From Bacteroidota bacterium (lineage in GTDB: Bacteria; Bacteroidota; Bacteroidia; CAILMK01): a DNA stretch of 35,590 nt. The notes beneath the pieces are model-generated. The model was not told the DNA's origin. It ran no database searches and saw only the letters and a list, made by a program, of their open reading frames with translations. Location: NCBI GenBank assembly GCA_013288555.1, contig JABDBQ010000027.1:1-35590 (forward strand), given 5' to 3'. Every line of letters begins with the position of its first letter. The stretch's first letter is position 1. Both the position numbers and the translations under genes were made by a program. Positions 9,036 to 17,365 of this stretch are shown in pieces.

Positions 9036-10454
9036 ATGAGTTTATCGGATTTTTTAATCATGCGACAAGAGTTATACCTACTGGGTATTATGATTCTGCT
9101 TATTGTTATAAAACTACTGGTGACTGAAAAAGAAAACAACAGAAATATCATTACATTAATAAATATTCTTCTGCTTATTAATGTATTAGCAGGGTTTATT
9201 CCTGGCGTGGCCTCTTCTATTTTCGGGGGTATGTATCATACGGATCCCACCCTGGTCATGGAGAAAAATATATTAAATATTGGTACATTTATTATTGGTT
9301 TGCAGGCTTATGACTGGATGAAAAACCAAAAAAATGCCATTGAATTTTATCTGATTCTCATATCAACTCTGTTGGGTATGTTTTTTATGATATCCAGCGG
9401 ACATTTATTGATGTTTTACATAGGTCTCGAACTGGCATCACTGCCTTTGGCTGCACTTGCCAGTTTCAACAAAACAGAAAAGCGATCCGCCGAAGCCGGA
9501 CTTAAAATGATCCTGATGTCGGGGTTTTCAAGCTGCATTATGCTTTTTGGCATCTCCATGTTTTATGGAGCTTCAGGCACACTTCTTTTCAACCAGCTTG
9601 CACAGCATGGCATGGGAAGCAATCTTGAAATGCTGGCCTTTATTTTCCTCTTCGGCGGGTTTGCTTTTAAAATTTCCCTTGTTCCTTTTCATTTCTGGAC
9701 CGCAGACGTATATGAGGGGGCACCTATCAGTATAACTGCTTATTTGTCAGTTATTTCTAAAGCCTCCGTCCTCTTTGTTTTTATAACTGTTCTGTATAAA
9801 GTTTTCAATCAGATGTCTGATATGTGGGTTAATATACTCATTATTTCCTCGGTTCTCACCATCAGCATTGGAAATCTGTTTGCTCTCCGTCAGCAGAATA
9901 TGAAACGGTTCCTTGCATTTTCTTCCATAGCACAGGTGGGGTATATTATCCTGGGTATTATGGGCAGCTCTGCCATGGGTATGGCCTCAGTTGTATATTT
10001 TCTTTTTATCTATATATTTTCAAACCTCGCCGCATTTGGAGTTATTTCAAGTATCTCTGCTGCAACTGGTAAAGAAAATATTATTGATCTGAAAGGCTTA
10101 TATAAAACGAATCCGAAGTTGAGTCTTATGCTTATTTTAGCAATTCTTTCGTTAGCCGGAGTACCGCCAACTGCCGGTTTTTTTGGTAAATTTTTTCTGC
10201 TAAGTGCCGTAGCCAGCAAAGGTTTATATTACATGGTTGGTTTTGCCGCTTTGAACATGATTATCTCTCTTTATTATTATCTGAGAATTGTGAAAACAGT
10301 ATTTACTTCCAGCGAAACACCGGTACCATTATTTCAGAGCAGTATGGCGTCCAGGATCGGACTTATCATATGTGCTATTGGGATAATAACTATTGGATTT
10401 GTAGGTGATATATTTAATTATATCAATCATTTAAGTTTTGGACTTATCAAATAA
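9036..10454 (+). CDS. nuoN: NADH-quinone oxidoreductase subunit N
   Basis: Third antiporter-like subunit of complex I and the last nuo gene here. I choose ATG 9036 (472 residues), ten bases after the nuoM stop; an in-frame TTG at 9015 would start inside nuoM. Visible signatures are MFYIGLELASLPLAALASF with the helix-5 glutamate, FKISLVPFHFWTADVYEGAPISITAYLSVISK with the conserved lysines and FAFKIS motif, and LSLAGVPPTAGFFGKFFL near the C-terminus. Confidence 0.95.
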   Translation: MSLSDFLIMRQELYLLGIMILLIVIKLLVTEKENNRNIITLINILLLINVLAGFIPGVASSIFGGMYHTDPTLVMEKNILNIGTFIIGLQAYDWMKNQKNAIEFYLILISTLLGMFFMISSGHLLMFYIGLELASLPLAALASFNKTEKRSAEAGLKMILMSGFSSCIMLFGISMFYGASGTLLFNQLAQHGMGSNLEMLAFIFLFGGFAFKISLVPFHFWTADVYEGAPISITAYLSVISKASVLFVFITVLYKVFNQMSDMWVNILIISSVLTISIGNLFALRQQNMKRFLAFSSIAQVGYIILGIMGSSAMGMASVVYFLFIYIFSNLAAFGVISSISAATGKENIIDLKGLYKTNPKLSLMLILAILSLAGVPPTAGFFGKFFLLSAVASKGLYYMVGFAALNMIISLYYYLRIVKTVFTSSETPVPLFQSSMASRIGLIICAIGIITIGFVGDIFNYINHLSFGLIK

Positions 10455-10471
10455 CGTGTCATAATTTTATC

Positions 10472-11062
10472 ATGGAAACGCAATTAAGTGTACTGATTCT
10501 GGCAGGTGGCGCATCATCCAGAATGGGTTATCCTAAAGCGTTTTTAAAAATTGATAATGCCAGTCTTACTGATCATCTGATTGATGTCTATAAGTTGTTT
10601 ACAAATGAGATATTTATTACACTTAACTATAAGTTTACCATCAACCAATGGAGGAATGATTTTGAGGAACTCAATAAAAGGGCTATAATAATAATAAATG
10701 ATAAACCTGACCTGGGGCGCTTTTATTCTATCAGGCTTGGACTGAAGGCAGTAGGTGGTGCAGATTATTGTATCATACATAATATAGATAATCCAATAAC
10801 TCCTGAAACTTTATATATTTTACTGGCCAATAAAGATGAAACCGGTTATATTGTTCCGGCTTTTCACGGTAAAAACGGTCACCCCATTCTTATTTCAAAA
10901 AGTATCATTGAAGACGCAGTAAATGAGAGTGATGATAAAAAAAACTGGAGAGATTTCCTGTCTGATTATAACAGGAAGGTAATTGAGACCCCTGATTCTT
11001 CCATTTTGATCAACCTGAATACCCGGGAAGATTTTGATAATTATAAATACGACATTGGATAA
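10472..11062 (+). CDS. MobA/MocA-like molybdenum cofactor nucleotidyltransferase
   Basis: A 196-residue protein of the NTP_transf_3 type, which transfers CMP or GMP to molybdopterin. The N-terminal nucleotide-binding signature LAGGASSRMGYPKAFL (about residues 10-25) is complete. The acceptor-side motif is IIHNIDNP (about residue 97), where MobA has a DxP pattern, and GKNGHPILIS (about residue 129) matches the family's GxxGHP. Members beside XdhC usually serve molybdenum hydroxylases, as MocA (CMP) does, so it may make the cytosine dinucleotide cofactor for the hydroxylase-type enzyme at 22660-26406. It starts 18 bases after nuoN and overlaps xdhC. Confidence 0.82.
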   Translation: METQLSVLILAGGASSRMGYPKAFLKIDNASLTDHLIDVYKLFTNEIFITLNYKFTINQWRNDFEELNKRAIIIINDKPDLGRFYSIRLGLKAVGGADYCIIHNIDNPITPETLYILLANKDETGYIVPAFHGKNGHPILISKSIIEDAVNESDDKKNWRDFLSDYNRKVIETPDSSILINLNTREDFDNYKYDIG

Positions 11063-11831
11063 TATTTATAGTGAATTGAACCGAATTTCTGCTTCAGGAG
11101 AAGAGGCGGCAATATGCACTGTTGTTAATACCAAAGGATCTGCACCGAGAAAGGCTGGTGCCAAAATGATAGTGCTTTCAGATGGGAAAATTTCAGGTAC
11201 GATTGGTGGCGGAGCACTTGAAAAAGGAGTTATTGAAAACGCACTATCAGTAATCAATACATATGAGTCTAAGTTGTTTCGCTATGATCTTATGAATCAG
11301 TTTAACATGTGCTGCGGGGGCAGCATGGATATTTATATAGAACCAGTTATGAAAAAAAATAAACTTTATATTTTCGGGGCCGGACATGTAGGCCAGGCAC
11401 TGGGCCGTCTAGCCAATATGATGCAATTTGAAGTATTTATGATCGATGACAGGAAGGCAGAACTGGATCAGATTGATAACCCTGAAATTAATAAAATGAA
11501 CCTGCCTTATACCAGTGCTTTGCCATTGTTGCCTTTTGATCAGCATACTTATATATGCATCATGACTTACAGCCACCCGATGGATAGGGATATTCTGGCT
11601 TTTTGCATGAAAAAAACTTATGTATACCTGGGTATGATTGGCAGCCTGAGGAAAGTGGAGATCACAAATAAGAGATTCAGGGAAGCCATGATTGCTACAG
11701 ATGAAGAATTGGAAAAAGTGGATATGCCAATGGGCGTTGATATTAATGCCGAAAGCCCTGAAGAAATAGCCATCAGTATTATGGGAAAGATTATTAAAAC
11801 CAAAAATGAAAAATATAAGCGACATCTCTAA
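11034..11831 (+). CDS. xdhC: XdhC family molybdenum-enzyme maturation protein
   Basis: XdhC-type chaperones bind the molybdenum cofactor, promote its sulfuration and insert it into xanthine-dehydrogenase-family enzymes. The 265-residue product has the N-terminal XdhC/CoxI domain (GSAPRKAGAKM near residue 35; MCCGGSMDIYIEP near residue 92) and a C-terminal Rossmann domain (LYIFGAGHVGQALGRLA near residue 110; LGMIGSLRK near residue 202). No ATG is available at the start: TTG 11034 or TTG 11055 are the candidates, both overlapping the MobA-like gene. Its likely client in this window is the Hcr-type enzyme 11 kb downstream. The stop codon lies inside the left arm of an inverted repeat. Confidence 0.88.
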   Translation: MIIINTTLDNIYSELNRISASGEEAAICTVVNTKGSAPRKAGAKMIVLSDGKISGTIGGGALEKGVIENALSVINTYESKLFRYDLMNQFNMCCGGSMDIYIEPVMKKNKLYIFGAGHVGQALGRLANMMQFEVFMIDDRKAELDQIDNPEINKMNLPYTSALPLLPFDQHTYICIMTYSHPMDRDILAFCMKKTYVYLGMIGSLRKVEITNKRFREAMIATDEELEKVDMPMGVDINAESPEEIAISIMGKIIKTKNEKYKRHL

Positions 11832-11936
11832 AAACCTTTTTTTAATCGCCTCATCCTGTGTCCCCGCCCGAACGTGCCTTTTCGGTACGGGCAGGCTTCT
11901 CCCAAGGAGAAGGGAGTAAGGTAGTTTTTAGAGATG
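11823..11936. repeat. 114-bp inverted-repeat element overlapping the xdhC stop
   Basis: A perfect 13-base arm CATCTCTAAAAAC at 11823-11835 is repeated inverted as GTTTTTAGAGATG at 11924-11936. Between them lie the dispersed palindrome at 11862-11895 and a smaller hairpin CTTCTC...GAGAAG. The stop codon of xdhC (TAA, 11829-11831) is part of the left arm. It may act as a terminator or may be a small mobile-element remnant; no target duplication is clear. Confidence 0.6.
11862..11895 (+). repeat. dispersed 34-base REP-like palindrome, copy 1
   Basis: A GC-rich imperfect palindrome with arms GCCCGAACGT and CGGTACGGGC. It matches the reverse complement of 17130-17163 at 32 of 34 positions, and the segment stands out from the AT-rich surroundings. 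Two inverted copies in noncoding DNA of one window suggest a dispersed family in this genome. Confidence 0.65.
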
Positions 11937-12013
11937 CCCTTTAATGAAACATATAAATTAATAGTTTCCTCTTAGCGCCTTTGCGAGCAATTAAAAAAAA
12001 ACGATCATCAATT

Positions 12014-12760
12014 ATGACAACTGAAAATAAAAGGACTGCCGTCATTACCGGTGCAGCAAAAGGAATAGGCAAAGCCATTGTAGAACGCTTTATAAAAGAC
12101 GGTTACAAAGTTATAGCCTTAGACCTTGATGCTGAAAATGGTGATATACTAGTGAAAGAATTTCCTGAAGGCGATGTGGATTTTTACAAAGTGGATATCA
12201 GCAGTGAAGACGAAGTCAAAGCCTTTTATGAAATGGCGGTCTTAAAATATCATACCATAGATGTGGTTGTAAATAATGCCGGAATCATCCGCGATAATAT
12301 GATCTGGAATATGGAATCCGATGATTTCGATTTGGTTTTGAATGTTAACCTTAAGGGTGTATGGTTAATGTGTCGTGAGGCAGCGAAGCTTATGCGCTTG
12401 CAGAACCAGGGAAGGATTGTAAATATTGCTTCAAGGGCCTGGTTGGGAAACCGCGGACAATCCAATTATTCCGCTTCAAAAGCCGGGGTAGTGGGACTGA
12501 CACGGGTTTTGGCTTTGGAACTTGGAAAATATAATGTGTTGGTGAATGCCGTTGCCCCTGGTCTGATAGATACGCCATTAACGCAGAAACTCCCGGCCGA
12601 TGCGCTGCTAAAACTCATAGAAGCACAGCCTACCAAAACTATTGGTCAGCCTTCAGATGTTGCCAATGTCGTCAGTTTCCTGGCTGCAGAAACTACACAG
12701 TTTATCACCGGCCAGACGATATATGTGGATGGCGGGAAAAGTATTGGGGCGGGGGTGTGA
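12014..12760 (+). CDS. SDR family oxidoreductase, FabG-like
   Basis: A 248-residue short-chain dehydrogenase/reductase, probably NAD(P)-linked. It has the cofactor motif TGAAKGIG (about residue 13), NNAG (about residue 93), the catalytic serine in IVNIASRAW (about residue 142), YSASK (about residue 156) and the C-terminal FITGQTIYVDGG. This is the profile of 3-oxoacyl-ACP/CoA reductases such as FabG, but SDR substrates cannot be read from these motifs. ATG 12014 is used rather than an in-frame TTG at 11981. It stands alone between repeats, so fatty-acid synthesis or oxidation of a cyclic hydroxyacyl-CoA both remain possible. Confidence 0.87.
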   Translation: MTTENKRTAVITGAAKGIGKAIVERFIKDGYKVIALDLDAENGDILVKEFPEGDVDFYKVDISSEDEVKAFYEMAVLKYHTIDVVVNNAGIIRDNMIWNMESDDFDLVLNVNLKGVWLMCREAAKLMRLQNQGRIVNIASRAWLGNRGQSNYSASKAGVVGLTRVLALELGKYNVLVNAVAPGLIDTPLTQKLPADALLKLIEAQPTKTIGQPSDVANVVSFLAAETTQFITGQTIYVDGGKSIGAGV

Positions 12761-12838
12761 CTTTCTTTACCCTTCGCTAATATTCAGGCCCGAAATAGAG
12801 CGGCTCTTATTATAGTTAAACAAACGACAAATGGAACG

Positions 12839-12996
12839 CCGTCATTGCGCGGATGAAACGACCATAGGGAGTGTAAGACGCAGCAATCCCGTATTTAAAG
12901 CCACAATGGTTCGTTACCGAGACACTGCATTCCGCTCCACGGGATTGCTACAATTTACCTTTCCGCTCTGCTCCAATGCAAATTTCGCAATGACGG
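12839..12996. repeat. 158-bp nested palindromic repeat
   Basis: The outer arms CCGTCATTGCG (12839-12849) and CGCAATGACGG (12986-12996) are perfect inverted repeats. Inner arms GCAATCCCGT (12883-12892) and ACGGGATTGC (12939-12948) are also perfect. This is the well-known bacterial intergenic pattern of CGTCATTGCG / GCAATCCC elements. It fills most of the 308-base gap between the convergent SDR and J-domain genes and could fold into a long hairpin; no gene is seen in it. Confidence 0.75.
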
Positions 12997-13068
12997 AATT
13001 AGGCAGGTGGCATTTCAAATCAAAGAATTGAGATATCGTTGTGCTACAGGCCGAAGATGTGGAAAAAA

Positions 13069-13794
13069 CTACCAATTACCCTTTTTCCCATACTTGGTTT
13101 GGAGATGCTCAAGCTCTTTGCTGAGCTTTAGTTTTTGAAGTTCAAAGTAGCTGTCCCAATCACGAATTGAAATAATGGTATGGTAGGTTTCGCTTTCTTT
13201 GATAGATTTTATTTCGGATTCAATATTCTTGATTTGCATTTTAAGTTTAACAATTGTGGCCTTTAAGACATCTATCTCTAAATCCATCTCTGATATAGAT
13301 TGAAAGTAATTGCCATTCTCGAGATCTTCAAGAATTGCTGATACTGCCGTCAAGTTATTTTCATCGTATGCAGTTCTGAGGTCGTTGAATACTTTATTGG
13401 CAGCATCTTTATGTTCATCACTTATTTTATCAGGATGGCAGAGAAAAGAGGCTTTTCGGAACTTCTTTTTTAAGTCAGAACTTTCTTCATCACTCAGTTC
13501 AACGAGTTTCCTGGCCTTTTCTGTTTCAAACTGTTTGCTATAACTTTTATAATCTGCTTCGGCTTCTTCTAATTTGGCTGCGTTTTCTTTGTATTTAAGC
13601 TTTCTAAGCTCAAGTATATCAAGGATTAGCTGGCCAAGCTCTTTAGAATGTCTGTGCTGAAAATCAGATAACAGCTTTTCGAGTTCTATTTTCTCGTTAT
13701 TTAAAGAATTGAGTTGGTCTTCAAAGTTTTTTACCTCAGATTTTAAACCGGATACTTCGTCCTTAGAAGGTTGTCCTATAATAAGTTCACCCAT
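13069..13794 (-). CDS. J-domain protein flanked by coiled coils
   Basis: A 241-residue soluble protein. Residues about 15-98 are heptad-rich coiled coil with many Lys, Glu and Leu. Residues about 105-145 are a compact J-domain-like segment containing the HPD tripeptide (residues 120-122) that stimulates Hsp70 ATPase in the DnaJ family. Residues about 170-205 form a second coiled coil. It lacks the Gly/Phe and zinc-finger regions of DnaJ, so it is a specialised co-chaperone-like protein rather than DnaJ itself. It is the last gene of a tight minus-strand cluster, 9 bases after the propeller-like gene, suggesting joint function. A DnaK-recruiting role is inferred from HPD only. Confidence 0.78.
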   Translation of the reverse strand: MGELIIGQPSKDEVSGLKSEVKNFEDQLNSLNNEKIELEKLLSDFQHRHSKELGQLILDILELRKLKYKENAAKLEEAEADYKSYSKQFETEKARKLVELSDEESSDLKKKFRKASFLCHPDKISDEHKDAANKVFNDLRTAYDENNLTAVSAILEDLENGNYFQSISEMDLEIDVLKATIVKLKMQIKNIESEIKSIKESETYHTIISIRDWDSYFELQKLKLSKELEHLQTKYGKKGNW

Positions 13795-13803
13795 TTCTTT
13801 AAT

Positions 13804-15096
13804 TCAATTTATTTTGTATAACATCCCTTTTTCTGTGCTAACGTATATCTCCTTTCTTGAATGGTCAATCCCCATTCTTGAAGGATAATCACAGTCCTTT
13901 TGGGAATAATCAATATCAAAATCATAGTCAACGATTAGATGATAGGTCTTGGTCTCATATATCTTTAACCCGTTAAAAATAGTAAGTACGAATAAATAAT
14001 TGCCGTCGGATGAAAATTCGCAATCAATCAGGCTTTCAATTCCTATTATGTTACAAATGCATTTTCCTTTCTCTAAACTCCAAAAATCAATTCTTCCTAT
14101 CGAGGAATCCCAAATTACCAAACTTTTACTAATCTCGCATAATGCCATATTGCGAAAAAACTTTCTTTCATTATCAATTGATATTTGCTCTTCTTTTTTG
14201 CCAGTTTCAATATTCCAAATTTGCAGAAACCCGCACCCTGTTAGTACTATGAGAAGTTTATCTTCGTGATAGCAAATAGGACAACATGCCATGCTATCAT
14301 TTTCTTCATCATATAAGAAAGAATGAATCTTTACGTGATTTTTTATGTCCCAAATATTTATTTGGTTATCGCCACCGCCATATGAGAAAATTTTATCTTT
14401 ACTTAATGAATGCCAAAAATATAAAACAAAAAACATTGGATCATCATAAAAACCCAAATAAAAAGGGGAAGCAGATCCAGAATAATCAATGTTTATCTTG
14501 ACAGTATTTATGGCCCTAGTTTGGTCATTGTAAAAGAATATTTGAATTGCAGTGTCGCTGTCGTCCAGGCTCGTATCCTCCTGTGGTACCTTCGGCAGGC
14601 TTCGGTTTCGGTGGTTTGCTATCACCCGTATCTTTGCCAGGATTTCCGTGTCCCCCATTGGGCGTCCATACATCTTCTCGAATATCCTCTTCAGTTCTGC
14701 TGTTACATTCGGTTCATTCGCTAATTGTTTTTTTTCATTTTCCATAAGGCAAATATTATCCATACCGCCCCTATAACCTTCTTTTTGTAGGCCATCTTTT
14801 ATTACGTAATTACCCAAATAACTTGTCCTTATGAGACTACCTGTTTCTTTACTCCAAAAATTAAAGTGACCATCGCCATAAGTTAAAAAGTATTCATCAT
14901 ATTTAGGAACAAACACTTTCTTTCCCTTTGTATCCAATACTTTTGTATCCGTTTTCCAGATAGTATTCCCCTTAAAATCACCATAGAATTCAAAGTTACT
15001 TTCAGATAGCAACTTATTTGTAACCTTAATTAAACCTCCGGCCTTGACTAAGGAATTTGATTGAGGTTGTATTGGTAAATTGCTATCTTCAGCCAT
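13804..15096 (-). CDS. WD40-like beta-propeller protein
   Basis: A 430-residue protein without signal peptide or membrane segment. The C-terminal half contains degenerate WD40-type blades: INIWDIKNHVKIHSF, LQIWNIETGKKEEQI, IDFWSLEKGKCICNI and LKIYETKTYHLIVDY, spaced about 40-50 residues apart. The N-terminal part has one more blade-like pattern (FNFWSKETGSLIRTS, about residue 79), then a stretch of about 90 residues, including GRPMGDTEILAKIRVI, which does not look like a propeller. No enzyme motif is visible. It lies between DUF2971 and J-domain genes, so a scaffold or sensor role in that cluster is possible but inferred. Confidence 0.72.
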   Translation of the reverse strand: MAEDSNLPIQPQSNSLVKAGGLIKVTNKLLSESNFEFYGDFKGNTIWKTDTKVLDTKGKKVFVPKYDEYFLTYGDGHFNFWSKETGSLIRTSYLGNYVIKDGLQKEGYRGGMDNICLMENEKKQLANEPNVTAELKRIFEKMYGRPMGDTEILAKIRVIANHRNRSLPKVPQEDTSLDDSDTAIQIFFYNDQTRAINTVKINIDYSGSASPFYLGFYDDPMFFVLYFWHSLSKDKIFSYGGGDNQINIWDIKNHVKIHSFLYDEENDSMACCPICYHEDKLLIVLTGCGFLQIWNIETGKKEEQISIDNERKFFRNMALCEISKSLVIWDSSIGRIDFWSLEKGKCICNIIGIESLIDCEFSSDGNYLFVLTIFNGLKIYETKTYHLIVDYDFDIDYSQKDCDYPSRMGIDHSRKEIYVSTEKGMLYKIN

Positions 15097-15126
15097 GCTT
15101 TTTATCTCAAAATCGTTAAGTGTTAT

Positions 15127-15927
15127 TTAAAATAGAGCTTCTTCTTCCAGCTCTGATCTATAAACATTTTTCTGAGGAAGGAATTTTTCTAAAACTATTG
15201 AAACCGTATCGAAAAACTCATCAGAACAGTCAGGATAAGTGAGAATCTTTTCTAAAAGCAAATCAATATTAGTTTTGACTAACCTTCCCTTTTCAAATAT
15301 TTCTTTTGACCAATCGTAATCCCATCCATTTTCTGGCTTAACAGAAAACATGGCTCTGTACTCATTTTCATGAATAAACGCTTTCCTTTTATGGACAAAT
15401 GGGGTCATCGCATTTCGATTATAATGCGGAAATTCATCCTTATTGTAAAATATATCTTTCTTATAATCCAAATATCGGACTTTACCTATACGGATATCAA
15501 AGTCAGTATCATGTAAAGATTCTTTCAAAAGATTAATCTTAGATTGAATAGCGATCCCTTTACCATTTTCTGAATATAAATCCCACATTGCAAATGATTC
15601 AGATTCATTATAGTGCCAACAATTTATTAGGGTTAATTTTCGCATTCGTTTTGCAAAATCTGATGAAGCTTGGATATTTTTTTGGATTTCAAGATCGTTA
15701 TTCCCTTTATTAGAAAGATTCGTGATTCTTTCTGATTCTACCCTATGATGTTCAATTTCCAGTTTAGGATACGAGCCTTCATATTTATCTCGGAAGCAAT
15801 CCGCCCTTGCAAAAAACAAGGATTCTGTTTTTAAAAGAGAAACAAACCTTTCCAAACTCATATACCGCCAAATTTTAATGCTTTCGTTTGGTGGGTCTTT
15901 AAAAATCGGGTCTTCCGTATAAGGCAT
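15127..15927 (-). CDS. DUF2971 family protein
   Basis: A 266-residue protein that fits the DUF2971 pattern: an N-terminal WRYMSLERFVSLLKTESLFFARAD (about residues 20-43), then CWHYNESESFAMWDLYS and GKGIAIQS (about residues 103-129), and KRKAFIHENEYRA (about residue 190). The biochemical role of the family is unknown to me. I recall similarity to AbiGi-type abortive infection proteins, but cannot test that here. It is the first gene of a tight three-gene minus-strand cluster, 30 bases before the propeller-like gene. Confidence 0.78.
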   Translation of the reverse strand: MPYTEDPIFKDPPNESIKIWRYMSLERFVSLLKTESLFFARADCFRDKYEGSYPKLEIEHHRVESERITNLSNKGNNDLEIQKNIQASSDFAKRMRKLTLINCWHYNESESFAMWDLYSENGKGIAIQSKINLLKESLHDTDFDIRIGKVRYLDYKKDIFYNKDEFPHYNRNAMTPFVHKRKAFIHENEYRAMFSVKPENGWDYDWSKEIFEKGRLVKTNIDLLLEKILTYPDCSDEFFDTVSIVLEKFLPQKNVYRSELEEEALF

Positions 15928-15986
15928 TATGATATAGAAATTTTCTCTCTCAGAGGGGCTATTTTATGTTGTCTCAAATACAATGG

Positions 15987-15994
15987 CAAAAATA
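15987..15994 (-). promoter_or_regulatory. candidate -7 box for the DUF2971 cluster
   Basis: On the minus strand these bases read TATTTTTG, an exact match to the Bacteroidota TAnnTTTG -7 element, about 60 bases before the DUF2971 start. No convincing TTTG -33 element is seen at the usual distance, so this is tentative. Confidence 0.4.
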
Positions 15995-16070
15995 CATCTT
16001 ATCTTCTTTGCATTGGGGCATTGGAAAATATCTCCTGGCGTAATATATGCTACTATCTGAACAAGCCAGA

Positions 16071-16457
16071 CTATCTTACTTCAAGGATTTTGAATGCCGG
16101 ATTCTTAATCATACCAATTTCGTAGCCAGAAATATATCCCATGTATTTCATCTTAAAGGTTTTATGTATTTCTTGAGTGTCCAAACCCTCTTTGAACAAA
16201 AGATAAGAACCTTCAAAATCAAAAAGAGCCTCAATCTCATATCTTTCCATTTCAATGGTGTATGGGATTTTTATGGGCTCGTGATAAATTACTGGTTTGT
16301 TTTCTGCCCTCCTAAAATTTGGCAAATGGCTACAACCTGTTGTGTCTAAAAAGGATTCATAAACATCTGATCGTGATAAACGGCAATTGATATCGTCACT
16401 GGCTTCAATAGTAGCGCGTACTGATTCTCTGATTTGTTCTTCCATACTTTTATCCAT
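16071..16457 (-). CDS. hypothetical protein, unrecognised
   Basis: A protein of 128 residues from ATG 16457; an in-frame ATG at 16496 would add 13 residues with no better start signal. I do not recognise a family. It is soluble, begins with MDKSMEEQIRESVRATIEASDD, has a single CGS-like CSHLPNF stretch, and ends in a mixed beta-rich part. It lies upstream of the DUF2971 gene on the same strand, with a 143-base gap that contains that cluster's candidate promoter, so it may be a separate unit. Codon usage looks like the neighbours. Confidence 0.55.
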   Translation of the reverse strand: MDKSMEEQIRESVRATIEASDDINCRLSRSDVYESFLDTTGCSHLPNFRRAENKPVIYHEPIKIPYTIEMERYEIEALFDFEGSYLLFKEGLDTQEIHKTFKMKYMGYISGYEIGMIKNPAFKILEVR

Positions 16458-17129
16458 TAAACAAAAGTAGGGATAAAAATGGGAAGATTTAACCATTAAC
16501 TATCTCTCAGAGTTTTATGCCTTAACCTCCCACTGCTGGTCCATAATTTTATATCGTTGACTCATATTGCCGCTAAGATAATATTTTTAATTAATGAGGC
16601 AGTGTTCCTATACTCCAGTCTGAAGACTGTGTCATTCTATGCGCACCGGGTCACCGCTTCGCTCAAGACCCGGAGCGAGCCACACACCTTTCTGACACTA
16701 TTGCCTGAAAAAACAAACTACAATATATTTGTCAATATGGCATGATATTTGTAGTTACAAATCTTCCCTTGTTCAGCGCAAAGGATTTTGCTCTTTAAGC
16801 GATTGTGTCACCCATGTGTAAACCAATTTCAGGACGAGGCAGTGATCAATTTCCAATAAAAAAGAAAATCAGATTTAGCTCCGCTGAGCCCTCGGGTTCT
16901 TCCCGAACCTTCGGAATCAAGATGACAAAGCAGACAGGATTTTTGGAATTTAAGCGGCAGGACCATCCTTCGCCAAGGCTGCGGCTGGCTAAAGATAAAC
17001 CATCGTTTTTACCTATTCTGGCCTGATCTTTTCCTGTTATCGCCTGTTATTTGTCAATGAGTTACGTGTATATTGTTTATTTTCAACAGGTTGAAAAATC
17101 AAAAAAATGAATTTCCCTGTTATATCAGG

Positions 17130-17163
17130 CCTGCCCGTACCGATAAGGTACGTTCGGGCGGGG
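17130..17163 (-). repeat. dispersed 34-base REP-like palindrome, copy 2
   Basis: Reverse complement of the element at 11862-11895 with two mismatches. The arms CCCGTACC and GGTACGTTCGGG can pair imperfectly. It sits at the left edge of the GC-rich repeat mosaic upstream of the toxin-antitoxin pair. Confidence 0.65.
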
Positions 17164-17264
17164 TAAACACGTGTCCCGCCTGTCCCGACCCCTTCGGGGA
17201 CTTATTCGGGAGGCCAGAATGCCGGAATCAAGGTTTTTGATTCCGACCAAATCCCCCTGCCCCC

Positions 17265-17324
17265 TTTGGAAAGGGGGAATCCCATTTTACAACATTTGTA
17301 TTTAATTCCTGACCCCTGATTCCT
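17265..17324 (+). repeat. 60-bp direct repeat, left copy
   Basis: This segment matches 18270-18330 with about five differences, including the exact core AACATTTGTATTTAATTCCT. It is preceded at 17243-17261 by CCGACCAAATCCCCCTGCC, which recurs exactly at 17968-17986. The two copies bracket the toxin-antitoxin pair; the right copy is split by the MITE-like insertion. Confidence 0.72.
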
Positions 17325-17365
17325 CTTATGCATTACCCCTTATGCCTTACCCCTTATGACTCACC
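17306..17365 (+). repeat. degenerate TTCCTGA / TTACCCC tandem units
   Basis: Imperfect units such as TTCCTGA, CCCCTGA, TTCCTCT, then three TTATG(C)-(A/C)TTACCCC copies up to about 17365. It belongs to the same sequence family as 18311-18360 and, inverted, 3547-3586. Confidence 0.55.

Noticed and set aside
12831-13031. Small open frame on the + strand
   Set aside because: It reads through the nested palindrome at 12839-12996 and has no protein-like features.
14521-14776. Overlapping + strand frames within the propeller gene
   Set aside because: They are antisense to the WD40-like protein, low in complexity and rich in Ser and Pro.
16805-17026. Open frame in the repeat-rich gap
   Set aside because: It overlaps GC-rich palindromic fragments, has no start signal and resembles no known protein.
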